Source: Dendrolimus kikuchii (taxonomy: Eukaryota; Arthropoda; Insecta; Lepidoptera; Lasiocampidae). Taken from it: a DNA stretch of 64,000 nucleotides. The notes below the pieces were generated by a model that saw only the letters and a program-made list of their open reading frames with translations, was not told where the DNA came from and made no database searches. Shown piece after piece: positions 21,583-32,301 of this stretch. Position 1 is the stretch's first letter. Every line of letters begins with the position of its first letter. Both the position numbers and the translations under genes were made by a program. The DNA lies in assembly GCA_019925095.2 (NCBI GenBank), contig CM034413.1, positions 1,183,001 through 1,247,000 of the forward strand, in the 5' to 3' direction.

Positions 21583-21872
21583 TATAAGCTTTTTATTAAC
21601 TTGCAATGGATGTATGTAAGCTCGGGTGGAATCTTGCAAGTTAAATTTGACCAACTTCCCGGTTTCCGATTGAGCTGATATTTTGCACGCATGTGTATAT
21701 CGCGTGACAATGCAATAATATGGTATCATGGAGCTGATCTGATGGCCGAGTCGGAAGGTGGCCATAGGAACTTCTGTACTAAACAAGATAGACCCGTCGT
21801 GTTTGGGCTCGTTTTACTTGTCTCGGCTAGCACTCTGCTGCTACATGATATCCAGGATCTCAAAAGCTTGTA
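21583..21872. mobile_element. MITE-I copy
   Basis: It is delimited by ataagctttt-type and caaaagcttgta inverted ends. The body runs from acttgcaatggatgtatgta to acatgatatccaggatct. It is nearly identical to 45903-46202 and the inverse of 56445-56722. An inner inverted pair (acttgcaa/ttgcaagt) lies near the left end. Confidence 0.75.
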
Positions 21873-22112
21873 TTTAAAAACCTTTTTAAAAAAGCTTATT
21901 TTCAAATCGATTACATTCGATTTATTTACGTATAGTGTCGATGGTTTAATAGTCTGTGCGTTCGATGACTCACAGAACAACACAATTACGTCACCCACAA
22001 CAATAAAGTACGACAATTTTGTTTTTTGTTTCATGTAGGCTTTACTGTCAAGAGACATGTAACTCGATAGACGTGTAAACGTCAAAAGAAAAATAAACGC
22101 TTGGAAACATTA
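21873..22112 (+). repeat. RepJ, flanking partner of MITE-I
   Basis: From aaaacctttttaaaaaagct to aataaacgcttggaaacatt. The same block follows MITE-I at 46203 and occurs alone, inverted, at 52905. MITE-I therefore sits inside, or forms the end of, a larger element. Confidence 0.6.
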
Positions 22113-22139
22113 TAGTCATGTTTGCAAAAATGATAAATA

Positions 22140-22205
22140 CGCTCTACATGATATCCAGGATGTCAAGAGCTTGTAATTAAAAACCTTTTTAAAAAAGCGT
22201 ATTAT
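22140..22205 (+). repeat. short duplicate of the MITE-I/RepJ junction
   Basis: tacatgatatccaggatgtc, then gagcttgtaattaaaaacct repeats the junction sequence found at 21845-21890, about 250 bp downstream of it. Confidence 0.6.
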
Positions 22206-22227
22206 TATATATATTATAAGTTCAGCT

Positions 22228-22706
22228 GGTACCTACGCACACGTATGGAAGCGAGAGTTGGGTATGGAAAAGAGAGCATGAAAGTAGAGTAAACGCGGTC
22301 GAGATGCGAGCGGAGTGACGCTCGCGGACAGCGTTCGTAATACCGAAGTAAGAAAGAGAGTTGGTCTGAAAGAGAGTGTCGGGGTGAAGGTAAGAAAAGG
22401 AATGCTCCGGTGGTTCGGGCATGTGGAAAGAATGCATGATGAAAGAATGACTAAACAGATATACAATGCAAAAGTGGATGGATGCAGAAGTCGTGGAAGG
22501 CCACGACACACCTTCCATGATCAAATTGATCGTGTACTAGCGGAGGGTGATGTCAGAAGCCTTAAGAACAGACGAGCTTGCATGACAAGAGTTATGAATG
22601 TCAAAGAGGCAAGTGAGGTTTGTAAGAATAAGCCTAAATGGCACTCTGTTGTTCGTGCCTACCCCGCAAGGGAAATGGCGTGAAGTTATGTATGTATGTA
22701 TGTATA
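22228..22706 (+). mobile_element. RTE-1 3' fragment, long
   Basis: It starts at ggtacctacgcacacgtatg. An 18-bp loss removes the LRKICG codons after 22310. The frame is then open to the stop at 22681, with four TATG units. The variant EMA replaces ELA at the C-terminus. Confidence 0.92.
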
Positions 22707-22949
22707 AGTTCAGCAGACATGCTGACAGACAAATTCGACCATAATCATTAATTGTTGCCAAAGACTATACTTCTATAATCACAGATTTCGCTAAGGCTAC
22801 ACTGTTAATTTGACTTGAACAATAAACAAAAGAGTATGTATGCGTGTGTGTGCCAAATGCATAGTAGTGTGTGTAATGTTTTTTTTAAATTGATTTAATG
22901 TATTTTTATGCATTATTTAAAAAAATGCATTCGTCGCTTACTCTCTATA

Positions 22950-23158
22950 TCTAAATATAAATAAATTACGTGTCACGTTGTTTGTCCGCGATGGACTCCT
23001 AAACTACTTGACCGATTTTAATCAAATTTGCACACCGTGTGCAGTTTGATCCGACTTGAAAGATAGGATAGCTTACATTTGGACTCGGTAGGTGGCGCTG
23101 CAATCGGGTTCTAAATTTTATTTCTTCAGGGCAGAACAACGTCTGCCGGGACAGCTAG
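22950..23158 (+). mobile_element. Helitron-like element (second family)
   Basis: It begins TCTAAATATAAATAAATT after an A and ends GGGACAGCTAG before T. The internal phrases ggtaggtggcgctgcaatcg and caacgtctgcc are shared with 31625-32460, 42324-42606 and 50531-51073. Confidence 0.75.
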
Positions 23159-23260
23159 TAAACTATAAGTGTGTGAAATTTCATACTCCTCCGTCTGCGC
23201 AATTTTCGTAAAAAGGGGTACAAAGTTTTTGCTTCACGTATTAATATATAGATATTTGCA

Positions 23261-23482
23261 GTGGATGGATGCAGAAGTCGTGGAAGGCCACGACACACCT
23301 TCCATGATCAAATTGATCGTGTACTAGCGGAGGGTGATGTCAGGAGCCTTAAGAACAGACGAGTGTGCATGACAAGAGTTATGAATGTCAAAGGAGCAAG
23401 TGAGGTGTGTAAGAATGGGCCTAAATGGCGCTCTGTTGTTCGTGCCTACCCCGCAAGGGAACTGGCGTGAAGTTATGTATGT
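23261..23482 (+). mobile_element. RTE-1 3' fragment with TSD
   Basis: A 9-bp duplication atatttgca (23252-23260 and 23483-23491). It starts at gtggatggatgcagaagtcg and keeps an open frame to the stop. Confidence 0.93.
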
Positions 23483-23599
23483 ATATTTGCAATAATTAGC
23501 TTAGTATAATTGGTCCTAAATAAAATTACATTTATTCTTCAGTCATTTTTCTCTATAAGTACTGAGTCTCTATAGAAAAAAATTACAGGAAGAGATAGT

Positions 23600-23836
23600 C
23601 AGAATGGCATGAGTGATTGAATTGGTGCTAGTAGACCGCGAGGTACTTACCATGATCAAACCGCAAGTGTCTTAAAGAAAGGCTTGGTAAAAAGCACTTA
23701 CAATAAACGTGTATGTATGAAGAGATTAATGAATGTAGATGAATCAAAAGATGTACGAGAAGATCGTAGCAAGTGGAAATCCAGCGTCTCTGCCTACCCC
23801 TATGGGAAACAGGCGTGATATTATCTATATGCGTAT
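23600..23836 (+). pseudogene. older relative of RTE-1 (RTE-4)
   Basis: It translates as RPRGTYHDQTASVLKKG, RVCMKRLMNVDESKDVR, then SKWKSSVSAYPYGKQA and a stop at 23816. Each block matches the RTE-1 C-terminus (RPRHTFHDQIDRVLAEG, RACMTRVMNVKEASEVC, KWRSVVRAYPARELA) at about 40-50 % by eye. A distinct, older lineage of the same LINE group. Confidence 0.7.
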
Positions 23837-24355
23837 GTAGTCCGTATGGCGCTAGAATGTAGCGAAATTGAGAAAAAATAAAAATTTATGCGCTCGTGTA
23901 CACGACACCCCCGACTCTGTGCTGCTATTTTATGCAATTTTTTTTTAACTACGAGATAGTTACAACCTGCCGCTCCACCGCTAACACCTGCTAGACATTG
24001 AAAGCGAAGTAGCGGCATGGCGTGTACACGCGTGCTAATTTTTTTCATAAAGTGAAGGTACCGTAGAATGTATATGTTAAATTTTGAAAACCATTATCGA
24101 CTACAATAATTCATGTTGCACTATAAATAATATAGGCATGCTGAGAGCACTCAATGTATCGATACAACGGACAAAGCGGTAGCAACTAAGTTTGTGCATT
24201 GTGTCCCCAACAATACTAGTGGCTAATGGACGTAACTTTGCTCTAGGGGTGTACGCGATCGAACGTACTTTACCTACGCTGACTTGAAGGCCTAGTTGCC
24301 AAGCCATTAACTCCAAAAAATATTTTGCCTAGGCTTTATAGATTTCTATAATACT
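23837..24355. other. spacer, no feature recognised
   Basis: gtgtacacg occurs twice in inverted context (23895 and 24021). Nothing else is recognised. Confidence 0.4.
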
Positions 24356-24366
24356 GTATAACTAAG

Positions 24367-24533
24367 GTAACTAAGGCAGAAGGTGATGTCAGGAGCCTTA
24401 AGAACAGACGAGCATGCATGACAAGAATTATAAATGTCAAGCAAGTGAGGTGTGTAAGAATAAGCCTGAATGGCGCTCTGTTGTTCGTGCCTACCCCACA
24501 AGGGAACTGGCGTGAAGTTATGTATGTATGTAT
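24367..24533 (+). mobile_element. RTE-1 3' fragment, first of a tandem pair
   Basis: It begins in gcagaaggtgatgtcagg and ends in the TATG tail. gtataactaag stands before it (24356-24366) and after it (24534-24544). A 6-bp loss removes two codons in KEASE. Confidence 0.92.
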
Positions 24534-24544
24534 GTATAACTAAG

Positions 24545-24747
24545 TCGTGGAAGGCCACGACACACCTTCCATGATCAAATTGATCGTGTACTAGCAGAAG
24601 GTGATGTCAGGAGCCTTAAGATCAGACGAGCGTGCATGACAAGAGTTATGAATGTCAAAGAAGCAAGTAAGGTGTGTAAGAATAAGCCTTAATGGCGCTC
24701 TGTTGTTCGTGCCTACCCCGCAAGGGAACTGGCGTGAAGTTATGTAT
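24545..24747 (+). mobile_element. RTE-1 3' fragment, second of a tandem pair
   Basis: It starts in tcgtggaaggccacgacaca directly after the second gtataactaag, and is followed by a third, gtataactaa (24748-24757). The codon for W in KPKW is lost to a stop (cctTAAtgg). Confidence 0.92.
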
Positions 24748-24857
24748 GTATAACTAAATTGTAATGTGCAAGACTGAGATCTACCATTGCTACAACAAAC
24801 TTTTGTGTGGCTAATAGCAAATCAGATTTATTTTACCTCCCACCGATTTTAATCTTA

Positions 24858-25100
24858 TCTTATACTAATATATAAAGCTGAAGAGTTTGTTTGTTTGAAC
24901 GCGCTAATCTAAGGAACTACTGGTCTGATTTGAAAAATTCTTTCAGTATTAGATAGCGTATTTATCGAGGAAGGCTATATATTATCACGCTAAGACCGCT
25001 AGGAGCGGACCACCAATGAAGAATGTTACAAAATCGGGGGGTTTTTTTAACTTACTTTTTTTTACTATTCCATACGGACGAAGTCGTGGGCAGAAGCTAG
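24858..25100 (+). mobile_element. Helitron-like element, complete
   Basis: It begins TCTTATACTAATATATAAAG and ends GGGCAGAAGCTAG, between A and T. Same family as 16665, 34876 and 62092. Confidence 0.8.
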
Positions 25101-25446
25101 TATTATATAAAATTATTAGAGCTAGGCATGTTTGCTGAATAGTATCTTGCGCCGCTTCTTTTCTACAAGCCACAATATGTTGCAAAGCGGTGGTAAAATA
25201 GATTAGACTCCTTTAAAGTAAATAATAACCATAAACAAAATTAAAACTAAATAATGTAAATTAACAAATTGGCGGTAGGCTAAATAAAACTTTAACAATA
25301 CTCATTGACACTTAACATCTTTGTCTTCCGTTATCACGGCTACTGAAAAGTGGCTTAATAGTTAGAATATTAAAATCACATAAAATACCGCGCTTAAAAC
25401 CGTTAAATCGTAGTTTTATTATGTACCCTAGTCGCGAAAACTTAAA
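25101..25446 (+). mobile_element. Penelope-like element 3' end
   Basis: It opens at the 3' end of a Helitron (24858-25100). It carries the hairpin module (about 25147-25195), a decayed hammerhead-like block (25326-25362, core GTTATCA) and the terminal repeat to gtcgcgaaaactta. Confidence 0.8.
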
Positions 25447-25631
25447 TTTTTTTTTAGCAAATTTGACACAAAATTATTAACTTTAGATAGATTCTCGAGC
25501 ATTTGTTTTCCTTCGACATACAGCATATTAATAAAATATGTATATACAAATACAACTGAACACCCCTGCGTATAATTCAAATTTCTACAACAAAAATTTA
25601 CTCATGGATTCTTCTATGAGTAAAAATTTTT

Positions 25632-26265
25632 GATGTAATATTCCAATCTGGAACATTACAGGTAGCGCACTGTAAAACTGCTTGGCTCTCCTCCGTCATC
25701 GATGTAATGTTCAAATCTGTAACATTACAGGTTGCGCACTGTAATGCTTGGCTCTCCTCCGTCATCAATGTAATGTTCGAATCTGTAACATTACAGGTTG
25801 CGCACTGTAATGCTTGGTTCTCCTCCCTCACCGATGTAATATTCGAATGTGTAACATTGCAAGTTGCTCACTGTAATGCTGGGTTCTCCTCCCTCACCGA
25901 TGTAATGTTCGAATCTGTAACATTACAGGTTGCGCACTGTAATGCTTGGTTCTCCTCCCTCACCGATGTAATATTCGAATGTGTAACATTGCAAGTTGCT
26001 CACTGTAATGCTGGGTTCTCCTCCCTCACCGATGTAATGCTCGAATCTGTAAAATTACAGGTTGCGCACTGTAATGCTTGGTTCTCCTCCCTCACCGATG
26101 TAATGTTCGAATGTGTAACATTACAAGTTGCTCACTGTAATGCTAGCTTCTCCTACCTCACCGATGTAATGCTCGAATCTGTAGCATTACAAGTTGCTCA
26201 CTGTAATGCTTGACTCTTCTCCCTCACCGATGTAATGCTCGAATCTGTAACCTTACATTACAGGC
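25632..26265. repeat. 66-bp minisatellite, 9.5 units
   Basis: The unit is 66 bp and therefore keeps frame (22 codons). Units 3-8 alternate between two variants (aatctgtaacattacagg with gcgcactg, and aatgtgtaacattgcaag with gctcactg), a 132-bp higher-order period. Most units of the first type contain the inverted repeat TGTAATGTT/AACATTACA with a 9-nt centre. The plus frame is open for 168 codons and the minus frame over three units, a consequence of the unit length. There is no sign of a signal peptide or splice signals. Confidence 0.95.
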
Positions 26266-26549
26266 CAACGCTGGTGGTAAGGGAGCCCCTTTATAGTAGG
26301 TATTTAACACAATAAAGTGTGATACTTTTGTAATATTCTGATCTATAATAAATAGCATTTGTATTGTAAGTATTCTTTATAAAGTTTCTGAAGAAATATA
26401 AGATGCCTTTGAAGTTGGTAGAAGTTACCAGACCCGTAGCTTTATATTTTAAAGTTGTTTGAAAATTGTTAGTAAACAAGAAAACTTTACAATACAATCT
26501 CTTTTAATAGTTATTTAAGTATTTCTAGATTTATAGATAATGTTTTCAT

Positions 26550-27117
26550 TGAATGAAATGGAGCGTTAGGTAAACTTCTAGGCGCTAAGAACCTCAGCCA
26601 GAAGGCCCAGCTCGCCGTACACAACGCGGTGCTGGTACCTACGCTCACTAATGGAAGCGAGAGTTGGGTATGGAAGAGAGAGCATGAAAGTAGAGTAAAC
26701 GCGGTCGAGATGCGAGCACTGTGCAAAATCTGCGGAGTGACGCTCGCGGACCGCGTTCGTAATACCGAAGTAAGAAAGAGAGTTGGTCTGAAAGAGAGTG
26801 TCCGGGTGAAGGTAAGGAAAGTAATGCTCCGGTGGTTCGGGTATGTGGAAAGAATGCATGATGAAAGAATAACAAAACAGATATACAGTGCAAAAGTGGA
26901 TGGATGCAGAAGTCGTGGAAGGCCACGACACACCTTCCATGATCAAATTGATCGTGTACTAGCAGAAGGTGATGTCAGGAGCCTTAAGAACAGACGAGCG
27001 TGCATGACAAGAGTTATGAATGTCAAAGAAGCAAGTGAGGTGTGTAAGAATAAGCCTAAATGGCGCTCTGTTGTTCGTGCCTACCCCGCAAGGGAACTGG
27101 CGTGAAGTTATGTATGT
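26550..27117 (+). mobile_element. RTE-1 3' fragment, long, with TSD
   Basis: A 10-bp duplication atgttttcat (26540-26549 and 27118-27127). It starts upstream of the GALGKLLGAKN codons, and its frame is open for about 180 codons to the stop. Private changes include CKICG for RKICG and a missense at GYVERM. Confidence 0.93.
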
Positions 27118-27127
27118 ATGTTTTCAT

Positions 27128-27641
27128 CAAAAAACTTTGTGTTGAAATCTGCATGTCGACGTAACTAACGTGTGAAACTCCGCCTTGTAGAACTTGTATA
27201 TGGTTCCCTTAACTCTTTAGCTCACTATTAGCACATATGTGTCCGCGATGAGAGTGCAAATCGCGTTTGTGAACGTGATCGTCAATTGTGTTGTTGTCTC
27301 ACTCTGTTTATATAGGAGTTGTATGATTTGTATGAAATGGGTATATTTTCTTGGTATATTACGAGATAGTGATAGTGTTAGTCTTGCGGCTTTTTGGTAT
27401 ATCGATAAGTTTTAAGGGTATAATGAGCAGCTTAAACCCAGCTGAACGACTTCTATGAGTTAAATTATTATAAAGTCAAGCTCCGACAGACAAAATAAGT
27501 AGACAGAGCTTGGAAGTCGCAAAGTGAAGCTGGCAAAAGGAAGCCGATTTTGAAATAGGATGCCGATTGCGACGAATTGCGTTACGAGAATTTAGTACCC
27601 CTGGAACGCCGGACGTAAATTCGTAAATTGTGGTAAACAGT
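27128..27641. other. spacer, no feature recognised
   Basis: No repeat or protein-like frame seen. Confidence 0.4.
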
Positions 27642-27649
27642 AAGAAATA

Positions 27650-27957
27650 ATATATAATATAATAATAGCAGCCCATAAATGTCCCACTGCTGGGTTCGGG
27701 CCTCCCACTATAGGGGAACACGGACAGTATACCCGCCACGCTTGTCCAAGGCGGCTTGGCAGGTTTGACACATCGGTTATCTCGATGTGCAGGTTGCATC
27801 ACGATGTTTTCCTTCACCGTTATTAGCACGTGGTAATCGTAACAATATGCACATTAGGTCAGAAAACTGTCTAAGCGGTGCATGCGTTCCGGCCAGGATC
27901 GAACCTGCGCCCTTTGGGTCTGGGACGCGTGCGCTAGCCATTACGCTACCACGACTC
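27650..27957 (-). mobile_element. tSINE-1 copy, full length
   Basis: aagaaata occurs at 27642-27649 and 27958-27965. The head at the right contains an A-box-like tagcgtaatggctagcgc and the B box ggttcgatcc on the minus strand. The left end carries the gcccataaatgtcccactgc segment and an (AATA)n-like tail. Confidence 0.88.
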
Positions 27958-27965
27958 AAGAAATA

Positions 27966-28215
27966 TTATTTATAAATGAATTCAGTTGAATTCTTCATTA
28001 TATTTTGTAGTAAAAGTTACAAGTGGCAATATTCCGGATTTTATCATTGCCCAACAGTGGGCACGCAACATGAGGGTAACCAAAAAATTCATGACACGGA
28101 CGATTGTGTTGCCATTATTCCATGTTTTGAATAATCGATTTACTTTGGATAAAGCTAAACTAGTATCTAGTGCATACATTACTATTCAAATTCAAGTTTT
28201 TATTCAGAATTAGAG
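27966..28215. other. short unassigned segment ending in a CR1-K-like tail
   Basis: tattcaaattcaagttttta (28182-28201) is the reversed tail of CR1-K. The body of that family is absent. The remainder is unassigned. Confidence 0.35.
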
Positions 28216-28383
28216 ATCCCAGCAGACGTAGTGCCCTAAAAAAATAAAGATCTAGGACCCGATTCTAGTGCCTCCTACCGGTTACATTTGTGAGTCTAAA
28301 CCATCCGGGGACCCACTTAAACACACACAAAAAAATTCATCAAAATCTGTAAAGTCGTACTAAAGTTATGCGCGTACATACAT
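28216..28383 (-). mobile_element. Helitron-like fragment (second family)
   Basis: It shares cagcagacgtagtgccct, ctaggacccgattctagtgc and ctcctaccggtt with 42324-42606. The terminal CTAG is altered and the start is not clear. Confidence 0.65.
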
Positions 28384-28403
28384 TAGCGCAAACTACTACA
28401 TAC

Positions 28404-28503
28404 AAGAAGCAAGTGAGATGTGTAAGAATAAGTGAATGGCGCTCTGTTGTTCGTGCCTACCCCGCAAGGGAACTGGCGTGAAGTTATGTATGTGTGTATG
28501 TAT
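28404..28503 (+). mobile_element. RTE-1 3' fragment, short
   Basis: The last ~29 codons, with two codons (KP) lost, then stop and tail. Confidence 0.88.
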
Positions 28504-29132
28504 TTACGTATGCGGCACACAAGTATATTCTTCACTTCATTTGACACTTTTTTAACGTAGGCTTCGTCTACACTTCTAATCGTCTGAGAAGTCAAGAAAG
28601 ACAGTTATAAAGCGATTCAATTAAATTTAATACAATGCTAATTATTGATTGTATTTAAAACAATCGTTTAGCTGAATAATTGAAATGGAGCTTTATTAAT
28701 TTAATAGTTGGAAGGTAGTTAGGCGCGATGCCGTTAAGTACACGGCACAAAGCCGTATGAAAAACTAGACCACCTGAGGCAACACTGGCCGTGTGTCACA
28801 CCGAAGCGTTTTTTGAATTTATATTATTGTAGAGTTTGCACCGCGGCCACGCCGCGAGTCAAACTATACTAAGGACCTCTATTTTACTTACATATATTAT
28901 AAGTAGAAATCGGATTATATGCATTTGCATGTTTGCATATGCCAATGCATATAAGTCTATTGTTATAGCGTTATTGCATATTTTGGTACTTTTTCATTGA
29001 CAGTGCTTATTTCGGTAGTTATACGTGTTAGGCGTCTTGTATTATGCCGACGACACGACGAAAAAATGATTGAACAGAGTAACGCCCTTCCGAGTTCACT
29101 ATCGCAGGTTTGTGGCAAATTAAATGCAGTTG
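28504..29132. other. spacer, no feature recognised
   Basis: A local 'catatgcaatgcat'-like echo lies at 28918-28955. Nothing else is recognised. Confidence 0.4.
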
Positions 29133-29265
29133 TGCAGGCGGCCTGTAGTAAGAGGCGACAAAACAACCCACAGCCAGGTTGGGTATTTGCTCGACTGGAC
29201 GGCGACCACCCCTGGTCTAGAGTATGCCGCCATAACAACTTTGTGTTGTGTTCCTGCACTATCCG
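29133..29265 (+). mobile_element. RepA fragment, both ends lost
   Basis: It covers only the 5' half, from tgcaggcggcctgt to gtgttcctgcac; the poly(A) side is absent, which is unusual for this family. Confidence 0.8.
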
Positions 29266-29473
29266 TTAAATATATGAGAGCTAAAATCTTAAGCTAGGCT
29301 ATGTTTTAACTTAGCTTTATTTCTAGACTTAAGTGAATAAACAGTAAATAACTTAGGTCGTACTTATTGTACTTGTGAGCTGTTGCGTCGTTCACTTGTT
29401 ACCTTACGCAATGATATTGTTTCAATGTTAACTTTGTTTTTAGGTCCTTGATTTAGATTTTTTGCAATTTCGT

Positions 29474-29778
29474 GCAGGAATGGAGAAAGAATACAATTTC
29501 CTGCGGCCGGGCAGCCTGTCATAAGAGGTGATAAAACAACCCACAGCCAGGTGGTAGGATATTGTCTCGTCTGGATGGCTACCACCCCTGGTCTAAAGTA
29601 TGCCGCCATAACAACCCTTTGTTGTGTTCCGGCATTAGAGACCAGGATTCAGTCTCCCTTAAGACAGCAGCAGCGCATTTGTAGCACCTATTGTGTTGCA
29701 AATGTTCATAGGCGATGGCAACCACTTTCCATGAAGTGGGCCGTCTGCCTGTCTGTTGAACTCCAGCAATAAAAAAAA
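29474..29778 (+). mobile_element. RepA copy, full length
   Basis: From cgtgcaggaatggagaaag to an 8-A tail after ccagcaat. Confidence 0.92.
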
Positions 29779-29854
29779 TTACTTTATGTACATACGTTTG
29801 CAAAAATGACTTCACTTCATTTGATGATTTTGTGAAGTAGCTCCGTCTATACAT

Positions 29855-30152
29855 ACTCTTATTATGTTTTTGTCTTATTGAGTATGCACTGTATGCTATA
29901 ACTCCGTCAATTTTTCCAAAAGTAATTACATGATATACTTCTGTATTTGTTAAAAAAAAGTACCTGATATAAAAAAATATGAAGATTTTTTTTTACTAAA
30001 CCTGTTGTTGAGAGTTTCTTGCCGATTGGTCTCCTTAAACAGCGATAACACGTTGCGAAGCGGTGTACATAAAATAGAAAGTAGATTTAAATTTTATTTT
30101 ATATTTATGACTTTCAAAAAAATGTTCTCCAGTGGAATTTATTTTGAATAAA
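29855..30152 (+). mobile_element. CR1-K LINE 3' end, diverged
   Basis: It opens with gtcttattgagtatgcactg, carries the hairpin module (about 30013-30065, left arm degraded to gccgattgg) and ends gtggaatttattttgaataa. Parallel to 49227-49577. Confidence 0.7.
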
Positions 30153-30333
30153 ACTTAATGTGTGCTGACGACCACATAACAGGAGTGAAAACTTCATCAA
30201 GATTTTACCGATTAGAGACTTTACCCAAATGAGCGTTATATATGCGAGCGTATTGCGTGACGGGTCAGTCTTATTCAATACTCACAAAATAAAGTGCTCA
30301 GCGTGCCAAACAAGTTTCCATTTTAAAAATACG

Positions 30334-30556
30334 CTACGGTGTAAATGCAGTTCTCTATTAAAAACTCGGCATGGCTAGAACAATAAAGGTGCTCGAGTTC
30401 TGCAATAGCCTGAATAAAATCGCATCGCAACGCTACGCATCGGCTGAATGGCTCTCAGGCCCGTACACTCAACTAAGCCTCTCATTTGCGTGCTTGCCTG
30501 TAAATTGGATTGTTTACGAACTCCGCGAATTCGATGCGAATCACAGGAAGTATTAA
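30334..30556 (+). repeat. RepR copy 1
   Basis: An about 220-bp block repeated at 33464-33686. Both copies hold a 61-62 codon frame starting MART-KVLEFCNSLNKIASQR and including LSLSFACL. The frame stays open across ~50 shared codons although the copies differ at about one base in twelve. I do not recognise the protein. Confidence 0.6.
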
Positions 30557-30749
30557 AAACGGAGGTAGTACGTACTAGGAGGTATACTCAAGTGCTTTTA
30601 GTACTCTCAAGTATTTAGGTTCCTTAGGTATTTTTACAACATCGAAACTCTTTATATTGTGACATTGTAAAATAACACTAAAGTCTGTTTTAAATAAGAC
30701 GGTATGGAAGAAATGACTTAAATAGAGAAATAAAATTATTATTAAATAG

Positions 30750-31605
30750 TGTTACAACCTAGGCCCCGTCAGTGACAAAGTCCACGTACAAATATGTAAA
30801 AGCACATTTTATTACCTGTCGGCATTTGAACTACTTGTAATCATTTTATGATCGTCTTCTTTTGTTCACTTATTTATTGGCATACGTTTCTAGATGTTGT
30901 ACAGAACAGCCGATTGTTCTATTGTACTGATTGACGGCCGATTGCGGCTGCATCATTAGCCAGGTGTGCGGATTGCGATTACTAGGAAATTGTGTGGACG
31001 TTTCCGGGTGGGGACATTCGCAATTGTGAAGTCTAAAACGACGGGCTGATTGAGAGAGGGGTCAATTGAGCTACGACTACGATACGGGCGTGACGTGTGT
31101 ACATTTTTTATTTATTTTTATTGCAGGAGTTCAGCAGACAGGCAGACGACTCACTGGATGGAAAGCGGTTACCATCGCCTATGGACATTTGCAACACCAA
31201 AGGTGCTACAAATGCGCTGCTGCTCTTTTAAGTGAGTCTGGAACCTGATCACTAATGCTGGAACACAACTCAAAGTTGTTATGGCGGCATGTTCTAGACC
31301 AGGGGTGGTAGCCATCCAGTCGGGCAAATGTCCTACCACCTGGCTGTGGGTCGTTTAGTCGCCTCTTACGACAGGCCGCCCGGCCGCAGGAAATTGTATT
31401 CTTTCTCCGTTCCTGCACGGATAGACATTCGGGAATCTAATAGTGATGGACTTTACGCGTTTTATTGAATTACGACCTTCTGCGTTACGATTGGTTTTTT
31501 GTGTTCGGTTATATTTTTACCTGTGTTATACTTGTTTGTACAGTTCTAATAAACTCTATAATAGTTCTAACGGCATTTTAATTCGAGTCCCGCTAACTCG
31601 TAACA
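30750..31605 (+). mobile_element. solo LTR, Ty3-like, split by RepA
   Basis: TGTTAC at the start, GTAACA at the end, and the 4-bp duplication atag on both sides (30746-30749 and 31606-31609). Without the RepA insert at 31103-31423 its length is about 535 bp. It is the plus-strand version of the LTRs at 35118, 48621 and 57999. No internal region follows. Confidence 0.8.
31103..31423 (-). mobile_element. RepA copy inside an LTR
   Basis: Full length, from the T-rich side to cctgcacggatag; the LTR resumes at acattcgggaatc. acatt is present on both sides. Confidence 0.9.
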
Positions 31606-31680
31606 ATAGTATTAATATTACATATCTTTATATATATAAATCTTTTGTTCGTGTGTATGTCACTGAACTCGTCCTAAACA

Positions 31681-32301
31681 TAATAAAACTACGTTTTAAC
31701 GGTTTTAAGCGCGGTAATTTTATTTGATTTTGGTTTTTCCGACGTTTCGGCCACTTTCCGCTCAACTGAAGGTGGCTTGGGGCCTTTGTGACGTTGGTGT
31801 GGAGTCTTCAGCTGATTGCGTTGTAGAACTCGCTTGACATGCTGAAGCTCTCCAGCTATGTGGTTCTCATCACAAATAGATCTGCATATTCCTCAGGCAT
31901 GTTATTATCTATTAGCTTCCTTGTTGACAATCTCAATGCAGTCTTCCACTGGTAAACTGGTAAATAAGGACTGGACATCAAAACTGACTAGTACTTCATC
32001 CTCAGCCAATGTCAAATTTTCAATTGCGCTGATGAAGTCGAAGGAATCCTTGACATGGTAGGGTGTGTTGCCGCGGAGATTGTTGAGTGTCTTCGCGAGA
32101 TGTTGTGCCAGTCTGTATGTTGGTGAGTCAAGCTGGCTAACTATAGGGCGCAAGGGGATGTTGTTTTTGTGAATTTTAGGTAACCCATACAGTTTAGGCG
32201 CTTTGGCGCAAGATGGTGTGAGTGCGGATACGTCTAAGCTTAATTTTTCGGAGTGTTTTTTCATAACCGCGATTGTTTGTTTGGTTACTTTATCCGTGGG
32301 G
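31681..32301 (-). mobile_element. Penelope-like element with reverse transcriptase remnant
   Basis: A 12-bp duplication tcgtcctaaaca (31669-31680 and 32302-32313). On the minus strand it enters inside the reverse transcriptase coding region and jumps, by internal deletion near 31760-31900, to the terminal repeat at 31681-31755. A 5'-truncated, internally deleted insertion into a Helitron. Confidence 0.88.
31905..32301 (-). pseudogene. Penelope-type reverse transcriptase fragment
   Basis: The frame is open from the insertion border (DPTDKVTKQTIAVMKKHSEK) to a stop at 31905. Conserved pieces in order: KLYGLPKIHK and LRPIVSQLDSPTYRLA (N-terminal fingers block typical of Penelope), DSFDFISAIENL, and motif A as SFDVQSLFTSLP, with its catalytic Asp. 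After VNKEANR a frameshift occurs; a shifted frame continues NNMPEEYADLFVMRT. Motifs B to E, including the second catalytic Asp pair, are deleted, so the protein is dead. The fragment belongs with the GIY-YIG remnant at 1145-1573, since their flanking terminal repeats are the same. Confidence 0.85.

Noticed and set aside
25632..26265. Regular repeats resembling a CRISPR array or a repetitive secreted protein
   Set aside because: Units are contiguous 66-bp tandem copies without unique spacers, in a eukaryotic context. Both strands are open only because the unit length is a multiple of three, and there is no signal peptide or exon structure.
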